Source: Phormidium ambiguum IAM M-71
GTDB taxonomy: Bacteria; Cyanobacteriota; Cyanobacteriia; Cyanobacteriales; Aerosakkonemataceae
DNA: 64,000 nt
Assembly: GCF_001904725.1 (NCBI RefSeq)
Contig: NZ_MRCE01000020.1
Coordinates: 1-64,000, forward strand
Direction: 5' to 3'
Made by a program: the position numbers and the translations under genes. This document shows, piece by piece, positions 27,426 to 35,708 of this stretch; position 1 is the first letter of the stretch, and the number at the start of each line of letters is the position of its first letter. Under the pieces are notes generated by a model. That model saw nothing but the letters and a program-made list of their open reading frames with translations, made no database searches and had not been told where the DNA came from.

Positions 27426-28155
27426 ATCAAAAACATTATTACATGAGTCAACAGGACAATGGCTTACTGTTGCTTACCAACCTGTTAGTTTATTTTCTCT
27501 CAAGCGTTCTGATGCTACTAGTATGGCAGCGAGGTCAAATTTAGTGCCAACTCCTTACGCGATTAAAATGGCACTTCTGAAAGTATTACTAGAAAGTGAA
27601 GGTTTCGCACACAGCACAGAGTTTGATTCGTGGATTAACAATGAATTTACCTGGATTCGTGACTTACAAATTTTTGTCCAACCGCCGGAACGATTAATAG
27701 TAAATCGGAATGGTTACAAACTACGATATTACGACCAAACTGCTGATAAAGCAGATAAAACTAGACCAACTGTTCCGATGCAGGATGGATTTGTGTTTCG
27801 GGAATGGGTGTACTTGGAAGGTAACTTACAAATTTGTTTTGGGCCAACTAATAAGTTGGAAGAATTGCCACAATTGTTAGCACAAATTAACTATTTTGGC
27901 AAGCGTGGTTGCTTTTTTCAATACTTACCAGATGCTACTCAAATTACAGTTACACCGCAATTTACACCCCAACCAAACCAAAGTTTTATTGTGCAGTTGA
28001 TGGATGATTTAGGAGCTAAAACTAAGTTTAGCAAAATAAATCCTTATTCTAATGAGAAAGCACAGTTAGATAAAGACCGAGTAATTCAACCCGGATTTTT
28101 ACCTTTGGAACTAATAAATAGTAGTGCTAAGTATGATTTATACGAGCGAAAATGA
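27406..28155 (+). CDS. cas5: Cas5, crRNA 5'-handle subunit of type I Cascade, 249 aa
   Basis: The N-terminal region has the Cas5 pattern in which YQPVSLFSLKRSD is followed by NLVPTPYAIKMALLKVLLE, a helix after the first strand with the substrate-facing TPYAIKMAL. The C-terminus contains INYFGKRGCFFQYL, the usual glycine-rich Cas5 signature (YFGKRGS-type). Genes overlap on both sides (20 bp with cas7, 23 bp with cas6), so this is a tight operon. Confidence 0.88.
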   Translation: MPKRSNKSKTLLHESTGQWLTVAYQPVSLFSLKRSDATSMAARSNLVPTPYAIKMALLKVLLESEGFAHSTEFDSWINNEFTWIRDLQIFVQPPERLIVNRNGYKLRYYDQTADKADKTRPTVPMQDGFVFREWVYLEGNLQICFGPTNKLEELPQLLAQINYFGKRGCFFQYLPDATQITVTPQFTPQPNQSFIVQLMDDLGAKTKFSKINPYSNEKAQLDKDRVIQPGFLPLELINSSAKYDLYERK

Positions 28156-29155
28156 ATTGCCGATCGCCGGACTCAGCCTGGTTTTACAACCAACTAATAG
28201 CAGCAATATTACCCCGCTACAAACTTGGTTATCAGATATAGAACCTTTGCCAATTTGGATACCTTTGGTAAGAAAAAATGGAGTGAATAAAGTTTTAGCA
28301 GTTGCTTCTCATTCAGAACAATATGCCGAGATTATCCCCTCTATTTTTGGGCAAATTAGTCAGCGAACTGCTGTGCAATGGCAAGGTCAACCTTATGAAT
28401 TAACGGGAGTAGAAATCGATCGTCATGAATTACACATTGTAGAGATTTCTTTATTGACATCTGAACCTCTACCACCCAGCTTAGGACGAGCGATTCATGC
28501 TTTATGTTTTCATTGGTTAGCAACTGCCGATGCTGCTTTAGCTGAACAACTACATAATTCTGATTTATTTCCTTTCACTCTAGTAGTAAAACCTGGTAAA
28601 ACTGCTAATCAGTTAACTTTAAGAATTAGCATCTTGCAAAGGGAGTTACTGGCTCCTTTACTTTGGGGAATGAGCCAGGATATGGGTAGTGAGATTACCT
28701 TAACTAATATTCCTTGTCGATTAGGAAATTGGGTAAATATTCAGCATTCGACTAGTTTTGCTGCTTTGGCTCAAGTTCCTAGTCAAAATACTATTGAGTT
28801 ACAATTTTTGTCACCAACAAGCTTTAAACAAGAGCAGGTAATCCAACCTTTTCCTCTACCAGAATTAGTATTTTCTAGTTTATGGAGAAAGTGGAATGCT
28901 TTAGCATCTAAAGAATTGCAATTACCTGAAATTGAATGGCAAGGTTTTACTGCTGCTTATGAACTGCAAACCGTTGCTTTAAAAATGAAAGGGGTGGCAG
29001 AAATTGGCGCAAAAGGTTGGGTGCGTTATCAGTTTCCTAATAGTACACAAGCCCAAATTGCGACAACTTTAGCTCATTTCGCTACTTTTGCTGGAGTTGG
29101 GCGCAAAACGGCAATGGGTATGGGACAAGCCAAAATTATTCAAGGAAAATTATGA
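28133..29155 (+). CDS. cas6: Third Cas6 endoribonuclease, 340 aa
   Basis: RAMP features are present: FLSPTSFKQEQVIQPFPLPE in the middle and the glycine-rich GVGRKTAMGMGQAKI at the C-terminus. It sits in the type I operon and presumably processes pre-crRNA and stays on the handle in Cascade. An upstream GTG at 28124 is also possible; ATG at 28133 overlaps the end of cas5. The stop overlaps the cas4 start (ATGA type). Together with the two Cas6 proteins of the type III side, this gives three processing enzymes for two intact repeat types and one degenerate one. Confidence 0.9.
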   Translation: MIYTSENELPIAGLSLVLQPTNSSNITPLQTWLSDIEPLPIWIPLVRKNGVNKVLAVASHSEQYAEIIPSIFGQISQRTAVQWQGQPYELTGVEIDRHELHIVEISLLTSEPLPPSLGRAIHALCFHWLATADAALAEQLHNSDLFPFTLVVKPGKTANQLTLRISILQRELLAPLLWGMSQDMGSEITLTNIPCRLGNWVNIQHSTSFAALAQVPSQNTIELQFLSPTSFKQEQVIQPFPLPELVFSSLWRKWNALASKELQLPEIEWQGFTAAYELQTVALKMKGVAEIGAKGWVRYQFPNSTQAQIATTLAHFATFAGVGRKTAMGMGQAKIIQGKL

Positions 29156-29736
29156 ATGACAATTACTTACCTTTGGCTTACTTAAATGCTTGGGAATATT
29201 GCCCTCGTCGCTTTTATTTGGAATACCAATTAGGCGAAATGGAGGATAACGAACATATCATTATTGGGCGTTACTTGCATGAAAATATCAATGAAGAAGG
29301 TGTTTCTCAAGAAGGCGATACTCTGATTCATCGTCAGCAGTGGGTATGGAGCGAACGATTAAAAGTTAGCGGCATTATTGATGCAGTAGAGGAACGGGAA
29401 AATCAACTGATTCCTTTGGAATATAAAAAAGGGAAAATGGCACAACATTTGAATGACCATTTTCAACTTTGTGCGGCTGCTTTGTGTTTAGAAGAACGCA
29501 CGGGAAGAGAGATTCCATTCGGGGAAATTTTCTATCACGGTAATCGGCGCAGACAGCAGGTAAAATTTACGCCGCAGTTACGCCAAATGACCGAACAAGC
29601 AATTATTGCTGCACAACAAACTACTGTTGGAAAAATTCCTGCACCTATTGACAACCCAAAGAAATGTCACGCTTGTAGCTTAATCAAAATTTGTCTGCCT
29701 TTTGAAGTTAAACAATTAATGCGCCAAGGAGTTTAA
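29152..29736 (+). CDS. cas4: Cas4 RecB-like exonuclease, 194 aa
   Basis: Cas4 trims prespacers and helps select PAMs during adaptation. Iron-sulfur cysteines are visible as Cys17 (YCPRRFYLEY) and the C-terminal cluster Cys172, Cys175 and Cys181 (CHACSLIKIC). RecB nuclease residues are His43 (GRYLHE), Asp77 (GIIDAVEE) and the LEYKKGK motif at 89-95. All expected catalytic residues are therefore present. It overlaps cas6 upstream and ends 5 bp before cas1. Confidence 0.93.
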   Translation: MNDNYLPLAYLNAWEYCPRRFYLEYQLGEMEDNEHIIIGRYLHENINEEGVSQEGDTLIHRQQWVWSERLKVSGIIDAVEERENQLIPLEYKKGKMAQHLNDHFQLCAAALCLEERTGREIPFGEIFYHGNRRRQQVKFTPQLRQMTEQAIIAAQQTTVGKIPAPIDNPKKCHACSLIKICLPFEVKQLMRQGV

Positions 29737-29741
29737 TTAAA

Positions 29742-30719
29742 ATGTCTGTACTTTATGTAACTCAACCCGAAGCTGTTTTGAATAAAAACTATGAAGCTTT
29801 TACTGTTTCTCTGAAACAAGAAGATGATACTTGGAAAAAGCAATCAGTTCCGGCTCAAACTGTGGAACAAGTAGTATTGATGGGTAATCCTCAAGTTACG
29901 GGTGATGCTTTGACTTATGCTTTAGAGTTGGGAATACCGATTCACTATCTTTCTGGGTATGGCAAATATTTAGGTAGTGCTTTACCTGGCTATTCTCGTA
30001 ATGGTTCTCTGCGGTTGGCACAGTTTGAACTTTATAACGACTCTCCCCGCAAATTGGAGTTAGTTAAGACAATTGTTACTGGGAAAATTCAAAATCAATA
30101 TACGGTTTTGTATCGCCAGAAAATTGCTAATAGTTCGCTGAAAACTTATAAGAAATTAGTGGCGCAAAAGCAGACTTTAGATGAAGTTCGAGGGGTGGAA
30201 GGTATTGCAGCTAAGGATTATTTTGCGGAATGGACTGCCATGTTAAAAGAACCTTGGTCTTTTCCGGGAAGAAATCGCCGTCCTCCTACCGATCCGGTGA
30301 ATTCTCTGTTAAGTTTTGGCTATGGATTATTGCGGGTACAGGTAACAGCAGCGGTTCATATTGTGGGACTCGATCCTTATGTTGGCTATTTGCATGAAGT
30401 GAGTCGAGGTCAACCTGCTATCGTACTCGATTTGATGGAAGAGTTTCGTCCTTTGGTGGCGGATAGTTTGGTGTTATCAGTATTGAATAAACGTGAAATT
30501 CAACCAGATGATTTTACAGAAAGTTTGGGTGCTTATCGACTTAGTGATGATGGACGTAAGCGATTTTTACAGGCATTTGAGCGCAAGATGAATGATGAAT
30601 TTACCCATCCAGTTTTTGATTATCGCTGTACTTATCGACGGGCGATCGAATTACAAGCACGTTTGTTGAGTCGTTATCTACAAGAAGGCATTACTTACAA
30701 ACCTTTGGTTTTACGATGA
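29742..30719 (+). CDS. cas1: Cas1 integrase, 325 aa
   Basis: Cas1 with Cas2 inserts new spacers. The metal-binding residues are in place: Glu153 (GVEGIAAKDYF), His218 (GYLHEVSRGQP) and the VLDLMEEFRP acid cluster at 228-237. The N-terminal beta domain is normal, and length and order are standard. There is no reverse transcriptase fusion, so spacers should come from DNA unless an RT is encoded elsewhere. It is the only cas1 in the window and presumably serves both arrays. The stop overlaps the cas2 start. Confidence 0.96.
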   Translation: MSVLYVTQPEAVLNKNYEAFTVSLKQEDDTWKKQSVPAQTVEQVVLMGNPQVTGDALTYALELGIPIHYLSGYGKYLGSALPGYSRNGSLRLAQFELYNDSPRKLELVKTIVTGKIQNQYTVLYRQKIANSSLKTYKKLVAQKQTLDEVRGVEGIAAKDYFAEWTAMLKEPWSFPGRNRRPPTDPVNSLLSFGYGLLRVQVTAAVHIVGLDPYVGYLHEVSRGQPAIVLDLMEEFRPLVADSLVLSVLNKREIQPDDFTESLGAYRLSDDGRKRFLQAFERKMNDEFTHPVFDYRCTYRRAIELQARLLSRYLQEGITYKPLVLR

Positions 30720-31012
30720 AAGACACTTTGTTTTATTTGGTAATCTACGATTTACCGGATTCTAAAGCAGCTAATAAGCGGCGTAATCGCTTACACAAAA
30801 TGTTATCTGGTTACGGCAAGTGGACGCAATACAGTGTTTTTGAATGTTTTTTGACCACGATCCAATTTGTGAAGCTGCAGCAGAAAATTGAAAAGTTGAT
30901 TAAGCCAAAAGAAGATTCAGTACGCATTTATGTTTTGGATGCCGGATCTCTCAAGCGCACGATTACTTACGGTTCTGAGGAACCAAGGCAGGAAATTGCG
31001 ATCGTTCTTTAA
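30716..31012 (+). CDS. cas2: Cas2 adaptation subunit, 98 aa
   Basis: This is a short ferredoxin-fold protein with the usual first strand YLVIYDLPDSKAANKRR (the Asp of the family), then YGKWTQYSVFECFL, and a C-terminal strand SVRIYVLDAG. It overlaps cas1 by 4 bp (ATGA) and is the last cas gene before the second leader. It scaffolds the Cas1 dimers at the leader. Confidence 0.95.
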   Translation: MKDTLFYLVIYDLPDSKAANKRRNRLHKMLSGYGKWTQYSVFECFLTTIQFVKLQQKIEKLIKPKEDSVRIYVLDAGSLKRTITYGSEEPRQEIAIVL

Positions 31013-31045
31013 CTAATCTAAAAGTCTAGCAATTTATTCACCTAA

Positions 31046-31073
31046 AGCCTGGTTTCTCTTTTGAAGCCAGGTT
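31046..31073 (+). terminator. Hairpin after cas2
   Basis: An 11-pair stem with two G-U pairs (arms AGCCTGGTTTC and GAAGCCAGGTT) encloses a TCTTTT loop. It lies between cas2 and the second leader promoter. No T-run follows, so it may end the cas operon only partially or insulate the leader. Confidence 0.55.
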
Positions 31074-31094
31074 ACATAACATAAACGGAAAACA

Positions 31095-31327
31095 TTGACA
31101 AGAGAATGCTGCTGATTTATGATTATTTTCGTGAATCGAAGCGGAAGCAAAAACCTGGGGGGATTCACGAAAAAGCTTATAACCTTGACAATTCAATAAT
31201 TTCAGTTTCAGTAACCGCTCAGTTATTGCTACTAAGTGGCAATAAGCTCGGCTAAAATGAGGTCAAAAATGAGATTTACGAATAACCATTTCACAAGCCT
31301 CGGTTGGTCAGGGTTTTGGGCGGCAGT
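31095..31327 (+). promoter_or_regulatory. CRISPR leader 2 with promoter and two dyads
   Basis: TTGACA at 31095-31100 and TATGAT at 31118-31123 are separated by 17 bp. A dyad (31125-31137 and 31162-31174, arms TTTTCGTGAATC) begins one base after the -10 box, with the same 24-bp gap as in leader 1. A second dyad, TTATTGC / GCAATAA, lies at 31223-31229 and 31239-31245 and has the same distance to repeat 1 as in leader 1. The -35 box is 233 bp from the first repeat in both leaders, while the sequence between these elements has diverged. Confidence 0.85.
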
Positions 31328-33439
31328 CTTTCAAATCATTAAATCCCCGCAAGGGGACTGAAACATTCTTTAACATGAGCTTGATACATTACAGACTGTC
31401 CTTTGCTTTCAAATCATTAAATCCCCGCAAGGGGACTGAAACGAACATTGGCAGAGATTTCAAATTGCGATACGACCTTTCAAATCATTAAATCCCCGCA
31501 AGGGGACTGAAACAGGACTTACAGATGATGTTGGCGTTTACTGTGGCCCTACTTTCAAATCATTAAATCCCCGCAAGGGGACTGAAACAATGCCTCTTTT
31601 GTTGTTGTTCCGTCTTCCCAGAACTTTCAAATCATTAAATCCCCGCAAGGGGACTGAAACTTTATAGAGGAAATCAAAATTTAACTATTACTAAATTAGC
31701 TTTCAAATCATTAAATCCCCGCAAGGGGACTGAAACCAATATCCATATAAAAACACGCCCCAAAATTACTTTGCTTTCAAATCATTAAATCCCCGCAAGG
31801 GGACTGAAACTAAGTTACAGCCGAGTTTCTGCTCAAAGCCCTAGCTTTCAAATCATTAAATCCCCGCAAGGGGACTGAAACAGCCAATCCATCGTAGGAA
31901 AAATAGGTAACAGGACTTTCAAATCATTAAATCCCCGCAAGGGGACTGAAACTCTAAAATATTTCCCGCAGCAAATTCAATCTTGGTGACTTTCAAATCA
32001 TTAAATCCCCGCAAGGGGACTGAAACTCTTAATATTTGTTAAAAGGTGACGTTTGAGGCATGACTTTCAAATCATTAAATCCCCGCAAGGGGACTGAAAC
32101 ACCATCTACGCTGACTTTGTACTCCGTGTCCACAACTGGACTTTCAAATCATTAAATCCCCGCAAGGGGACTGAAACGAACTAAGGCAACCATGATTAAT
32201 ATGCTGAATAAGGCTTTCAAATCATTAAATCCCCGCAAGGGGACTGAAACTTAGTTTCATAAGTCAATTCATGTTTTGTTGTCTTTCAAATCATTAAATC
32301 CCCGCAAGGGGACTGAAACCTATTATTATCAAACCAATAACGTTCATTTGCAATGGTACTTTCAAATCATTAAATCCCCGCAAGGGGACTGAAACATACA
32401 TCATCATTGAATCTTAAAACATCATCTCTTTCCTTTCAAATCATTAAATCCCCGCAAGGGGACTGAAACGATGCAATATGAACCTTATAAAGTTTATCTG
32501 GTTTAGCCTTTCAAATCATTAAATCCCCGCAAGGGGACTGAAACCTTTAAGCAGCTACTTTAGTGAAGGTGACGATCACCTTTCAAATCATTAAATCCCC
32601 GCAAGGGGACTGAAACTTTAATGGACTCGTTGTACAAATTCAAACTCATCCTTCTTTCAAATCATTAAATCCCCGCAAGGGGACTGAAACTTTTACACAA
32701 TTCATCTACCTTCAATATCAGGTAAAACACTTTCAAATCATTAAATCCCCGCAAGGGGACTGAAACGATAATTTTAGGGTCACAGCAGAAAATGAACCAG
32801 TCTACTTTCAAATCATTAAATCCCCGCAAGGGGACTGAAACATTACAGCAATCTTTGTCCCCGCTTAAAAACAATCTTAAACTTTCAAATCATTAAATCC
32901 CCGCAAGGGGACTGAAACTTGCTAAAGTCCCAGACGCAATGCAAATGTTGGTGAACTTTCAAATCATTAAATCCCCGCAAGGGGACTGAAACATGAACGC
33001 TGAGAAAGAGGTAAGAGCTTGGGAATCTGCTTTCAAATCATTAAATCCCCGCAAGGGGACTGAAACAGCAGCGTGAAGCTCAACAGGTAATGCTTGCTTT
33101 GGATCTTTCAAATCATTAAATCCCCGCAAGGGGACTGAAACACTGTGTACATCTGGATGATAAACAGTAGGACTATTATCTTTCAAATCATTAAATCCCC
33201 GCAAGGGGACTGAAACATAACGTTATTAGTTCTAATAAATATTTTGTCTAGAGGAACTTTCAAATCATTAAATCCCCGCAAGGGGACTGAAACGAGCCAA
33301 GGGAAGGAATTACAAGCCGACCAAAGACGACTTTCAAATCATTAAATCCCCGCAAGGGGACTGAAACTTGTTACAGATATATTACTTGATAATTTAAATA
33401 CACTTTTAAACCATCAAATCCCTACAAGGGGACACTCTC
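31328..33439 (+). CRISPR. CRISPR array 2: 28 repeats plus one decayed terminal repeat
   Basis: The 37-nt repeat starts CTTTCAAATCATT and then shares 24 nt with array 1, including the TCCCC-GCAA-GGGGA hairpin and the ACTGAAAC end. I counted 28 intact copies and a 29th (33403-33439) that is degenerate, mainly at its 3' end (GGGGACACTCTC), giving 28 spacers of 32-41 nt. A decayed last repeat is typical of the leader-distal end. The leader and the cas1-cas2 genes adjoin the left end. Spacer 5 resembles spacer 7 of array 1. Confidence 0.97.
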
Positions 33440-33578
33440 GTAACTAATGAAATCAAGACAACGGAACTAAAACTGAGATATTGGAGATGAGCGATCGGTT
33501 ATATCAGATATTCCAGTTTAATCGCTCACATTTGTTTTCTGCCAACGTCTTCAAATTTATTCTGTTCAAGTTCAGGAC

Positions 33579-34097
33579 ATGGAAAAAATAACTGAATTAA
33601 CTAAGCCGCTAATTGTGGGTCAGAATTATCGAGTTCCTTGTGTTAAAAGCTCTGCTGTTAATTGGACTGATAGAACAATTCCTGTTTTGGGTGATTTCCA
33701 TTGGGACACTGAAATTATCGGGTTTCCAGATGAACACATACACATAGATTTTCGGTTTATCAGTAGAGCAGAATTCAGACGATTGTATCATCTTTCTGGT
33801 ATATCACCTTTTGCTCAAGTAATTAGCAAAGAATTTGTGGAATTTGAAACTTGGGAAATCAGAAGATGCAACCGCCCAATGCCCAAATTTCCTGAACAAA
33901 CTCCCGAACTTCATATAACTTAGTTTCCCACCCTGGAAAAAGCTTACCAAGATAAACAGATTATTTGCGGTAAATGTCCACATCGGGGAATTGATTTAAA
34001 GTCAATTAATGGCGATCGAAAAGGCAATAAAATCTGTCCGGCTCATGGATTGAAGTGGAATAAACAAGGTCAATTAGTTCATAAAACTCAACATTAA
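33579..34097 (+). pseudogene. Rieske-type iron-sulfur protein gene interrupted by an amber codon
   Basis: The frame 33579-33923 (114 aa) ends at TAG, but the same frame continues without another stop to TAA at 34095-34097. The downstream part encodes a clear Rieske cluster motif, CPHRG followed 18 residues later by CPAHGLKW. The upstream part (NYRVPCVKSSAVNW, then GDFHWDTEIIGFPDEHIHID) matches small cyanobacterial proteins that carry such a C-terminal Rieske domain. The gene therefore appears whole apart from one nonsense codon at 33921-33923. Readthrough would give 172 aa; otherwise it is a pseudogene. Confidence 0.7.
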
Positions 34098-34107
34098 GGT
34101 AATCAAC

Positions 34108-34272
34108 GTGGCTGAACTTAAATACTACGGCAATTTAATCACAGTTACACAATGCGATGATGGAACTTTTAGCTGGACTATCAATGGAAAAACTGTTGGT
34201 GGTTTCTCAACTGAAGATGAAGCATTTGATGATGCTTGTTGTCGAATTGATGCTATCAGAGAATCTTTGTAA
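34108..34272 (+). CDS. Small hypothetical protein, 54 aa
   Basis: An ORF with a GTG start lies 10 bp after the Rieske frame. The product is acidic (KYYGNLITVTQCDDGTFSW, then STEDEAFDDACCRIDAIRES). It looks like a real small soluble protein with a beta hairpin and a helix. Family unknown. It may have been cotranscribed with the Rieske gene. Confidence 0.45.
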   Translation: MAELKYYGNLITVTQCDDGTFSWTINGKTVGGFSTEDEAFDDACCRIDAIRESL

Positions 34273-34383
34273 GGAAAGCAGGCAGAGGTGGGAATAATAG
34301 CGATCGCTAAAGGAAAAGCGTTGATTCCACGATTTTTTTATTGAAAGTCACGCTGTCGCTTTTTCTGTTGGATTAAAAATTAT

Positions 34384-34614
34384 TTGGTGGGTACAATTCC
34401 CACCAGAATTAATTTTTTCTGTGTCAATTATGTACATGATAAACTGATTGAGCAAGCTGCTGATTTTTGTTTAGCTAACAATAATGTGCCTAATGTCTCA
34501 CAATCAAATTTATTGATTGCTGCTTTGGCTGTATCTGACCAGAAAGCAGGTAAAGAACCCACTAGCCAGAAACCTTTTTATCAAGATATTTACCAAATTT
34601 CCGAATCAATCTAA
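34384..34614 (+). CDS. Small hypothetical protein, 76 aa, start uncertain
   Basis: The only starts are TTG at 34384 or GTG at 34387. The part from residue 14 on (VNYVHDKLIEQAADFCLANN) is protein-like and helical, while the beginning looks non-native, so the 5' end may be lost. The function is unknown. A short GC hairpin follows the stop codon. Confidence 0.35.
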   Translation: MVGTIPTRINFFCVNYVHDKLIEQAADFCLANNNVPNVSQSNLLIAALAVSDQKAGKEPTSQKPFYQDIYQISESI

Positions 34615-34623
34615 TAGCATTTC

Positions 34624-34640
34624 GGCGGGTTGCTCCCGCC
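34624..34640. terminator. GC-rich hairpin between small genes
   Basis: A perfect 6-bp stem GGCGGG / CCCGCC with a 5-nt loop lies 13 bp before the start codon of the HTH gene. There is no T-run. It could be a weak terminator for the gene before it, or a translation-control hairpin for the gene after it. Confidence 0.4.
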
Positions 34641-34652
34641 AACTATTAATTA

Positions 34653-35006
34653 ATGTCAAACGAAGTGTGTTTAATAACTTTGGGCAGAGTCATCATTGCT
34701 GCCAGAAGAAACCAAGGTCTAAGCCAAAGAGAATTAGCGATGTTATTATCAGCTAAAATTGGCAGCGAGTTTAGTTTTGTTGAATTGTCTAAAATCGAGA
34801 ACGCTCGCCTTGATGTACGCGATTTAATATACAATAAACTAATTCAAAGTTTCTGCGATTTGTTTAATATCGATTCTCCTACGGAGACGCTACGCGAACG
34901 CAATTGGGTTGAACAAATCCGTAGCCAAACTGAACCACAGCCGCTTGATTTAAGTAAAGCTGTGTTTCCGGTTCATATAAATTGTTGTTTAACTGATGGA
35001 CATTAA
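34653..35006 (+). CDS. XRE-type helix-turn-helix protein, 117 aa
   Basis: Residues 8-66 form an XRE/Cro-type HTH: ITLGRVIIAARRNQGLSQRE, then LLSAKI and ELSKIENARLDVRD. Such proteins are DNA-binding regulators, often antitoxins or phage-like repressors. After the HTH, residues 76-82 (PTETLRE) come from an inserted small dispersed repeat read in frame, so the C-terminus is partly repeat-derived. Its target is unknown; the next gene is DUF6876-like. Confidence 0.7.
   Translation: MSNEVCLITLGRVIIAARRNQGLSQRELAMLLSAKIGSEFSFVELSKIENARLDVRDLIYNKLIQSFCDLFNIDSPTETLRERNWVEQIRSQTEPQPLDLSKAVFPVHINCCLTDGH
34879..34901 (+). repeat. Small dispersed repeat, copy 1 (in-frame in XRE gene)
   Basis: The unit CTACGGAGACGCTACGCGAA followed by CGC belongs to a dispersed family with core CGCTACGCGAA. 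It is read in frame and adds SPTETLRER-type residues to the HTH protein. Confidence 0.75.
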
Positions 35007-35099
35007 AGAGTGAGATAGCGAATAGCATAACTGTTAGTTGTTATGTTATTTGACATGATGCGTTCGCTTTCTGAGATTGATGTTTTTTATGCCAGAATC

Positions 35100-35501
35100 A
35101 TGCTAACAGTAGAACAACTAAAATCTCAGTTAAGTCAATTCACTGGAACTGATAACTATTACAAGCATTGGTTAGGATTTCAATACACAGATGGCATCAA
35201 ATTCTTAGCTGATAATGCTGAATGTTATTGGTTATTAGATGCGATCGCATCCTACCAACCAACACTGCGCCAAAATCCAAGACTACGAGACTTTCAGTTG
35301 TGGTTACTAGTTGTCGGTAACGAACACGAATTCATCAAACCCAAAGAGGGAAATAAAGCTGTTCTAACTTGTTGGGAAGATACACCTTCTCCAGGTGTTA
35401 AACCAGCAGTTTGTCAGCAGATTGAATATACAGATTTTCCTTTACCAGTAATCACGCTCTACCTGGAAAACAGGGTTTTACTATTGCCAAGTGAAAGTTA
35501 A
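35100..35501 (+). CDS. DUF6876-like protein, 133 aa
   Basis: The sequence has the features I associate with DUF6876: LSQFTGTDNYYKHWLGFQYT, DGIKFLADNAECYWLLDAIA, and YTDFPLPVITLYLENRVLLL. The family is small, soluble, of unknown function and common on mobile elements. The frame is open back to ATG 35043, but the family start is closer to ATG 35100; neither has a strong ribosome site. Confidence 0.6.
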   Translation: MLTVEQLKSQLSQFTGTDNYYKHWLGFQYTDGIKFLADNAECYWLLDAIASYQPTLRQNPRLRDFQLWLLVVGNEHEFIKPKEGNKAVLTCWEDTPSPGVKPAVCQQIEYTDFPLPVITLYLENRVLLLPSES

Positions 35502-35568
35502 TATTTGAAATGTAGCGATCGCAAGAAACTTATACAAATGCGATCTCTACATTTCTATCCTCATACCA

Positions 35569-35609
35569 ATCAATTGAAACCGAGTAAGTTAAAGTAACTT
35601 TCAATTGAT
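35569..35609. repeat. Perfect 11-bp inverted repeat
   Basis: Arms ATCAATTGAAA and TTTCAATTGAT enclose 19 nt. The dyad lies between the converging ends of the DUF6876-like gene and the formylglycine-enzyme-like operon. It may be a bidirectional terminator hairpin without a T-run. Confidence 0.5.
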
Positions 35610-35708
35610 CAAGTGTTCTCTTGACTTGAAAAAATTTTTTAACCGCTTGCGGCGGAAAGGGTAAAGAAAAAAGGGTAGAGCGCAAAAGGGCTAAAGTATA
35701 AAGGGCTA

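Noticed and set aside
29742-30719. RT-Cas1 fusion as an explanation for hairpin-rich spacers
   Set aside because: Cas1 is of normal length with no reverse transcriptase domain, and no RT is seen in the window.
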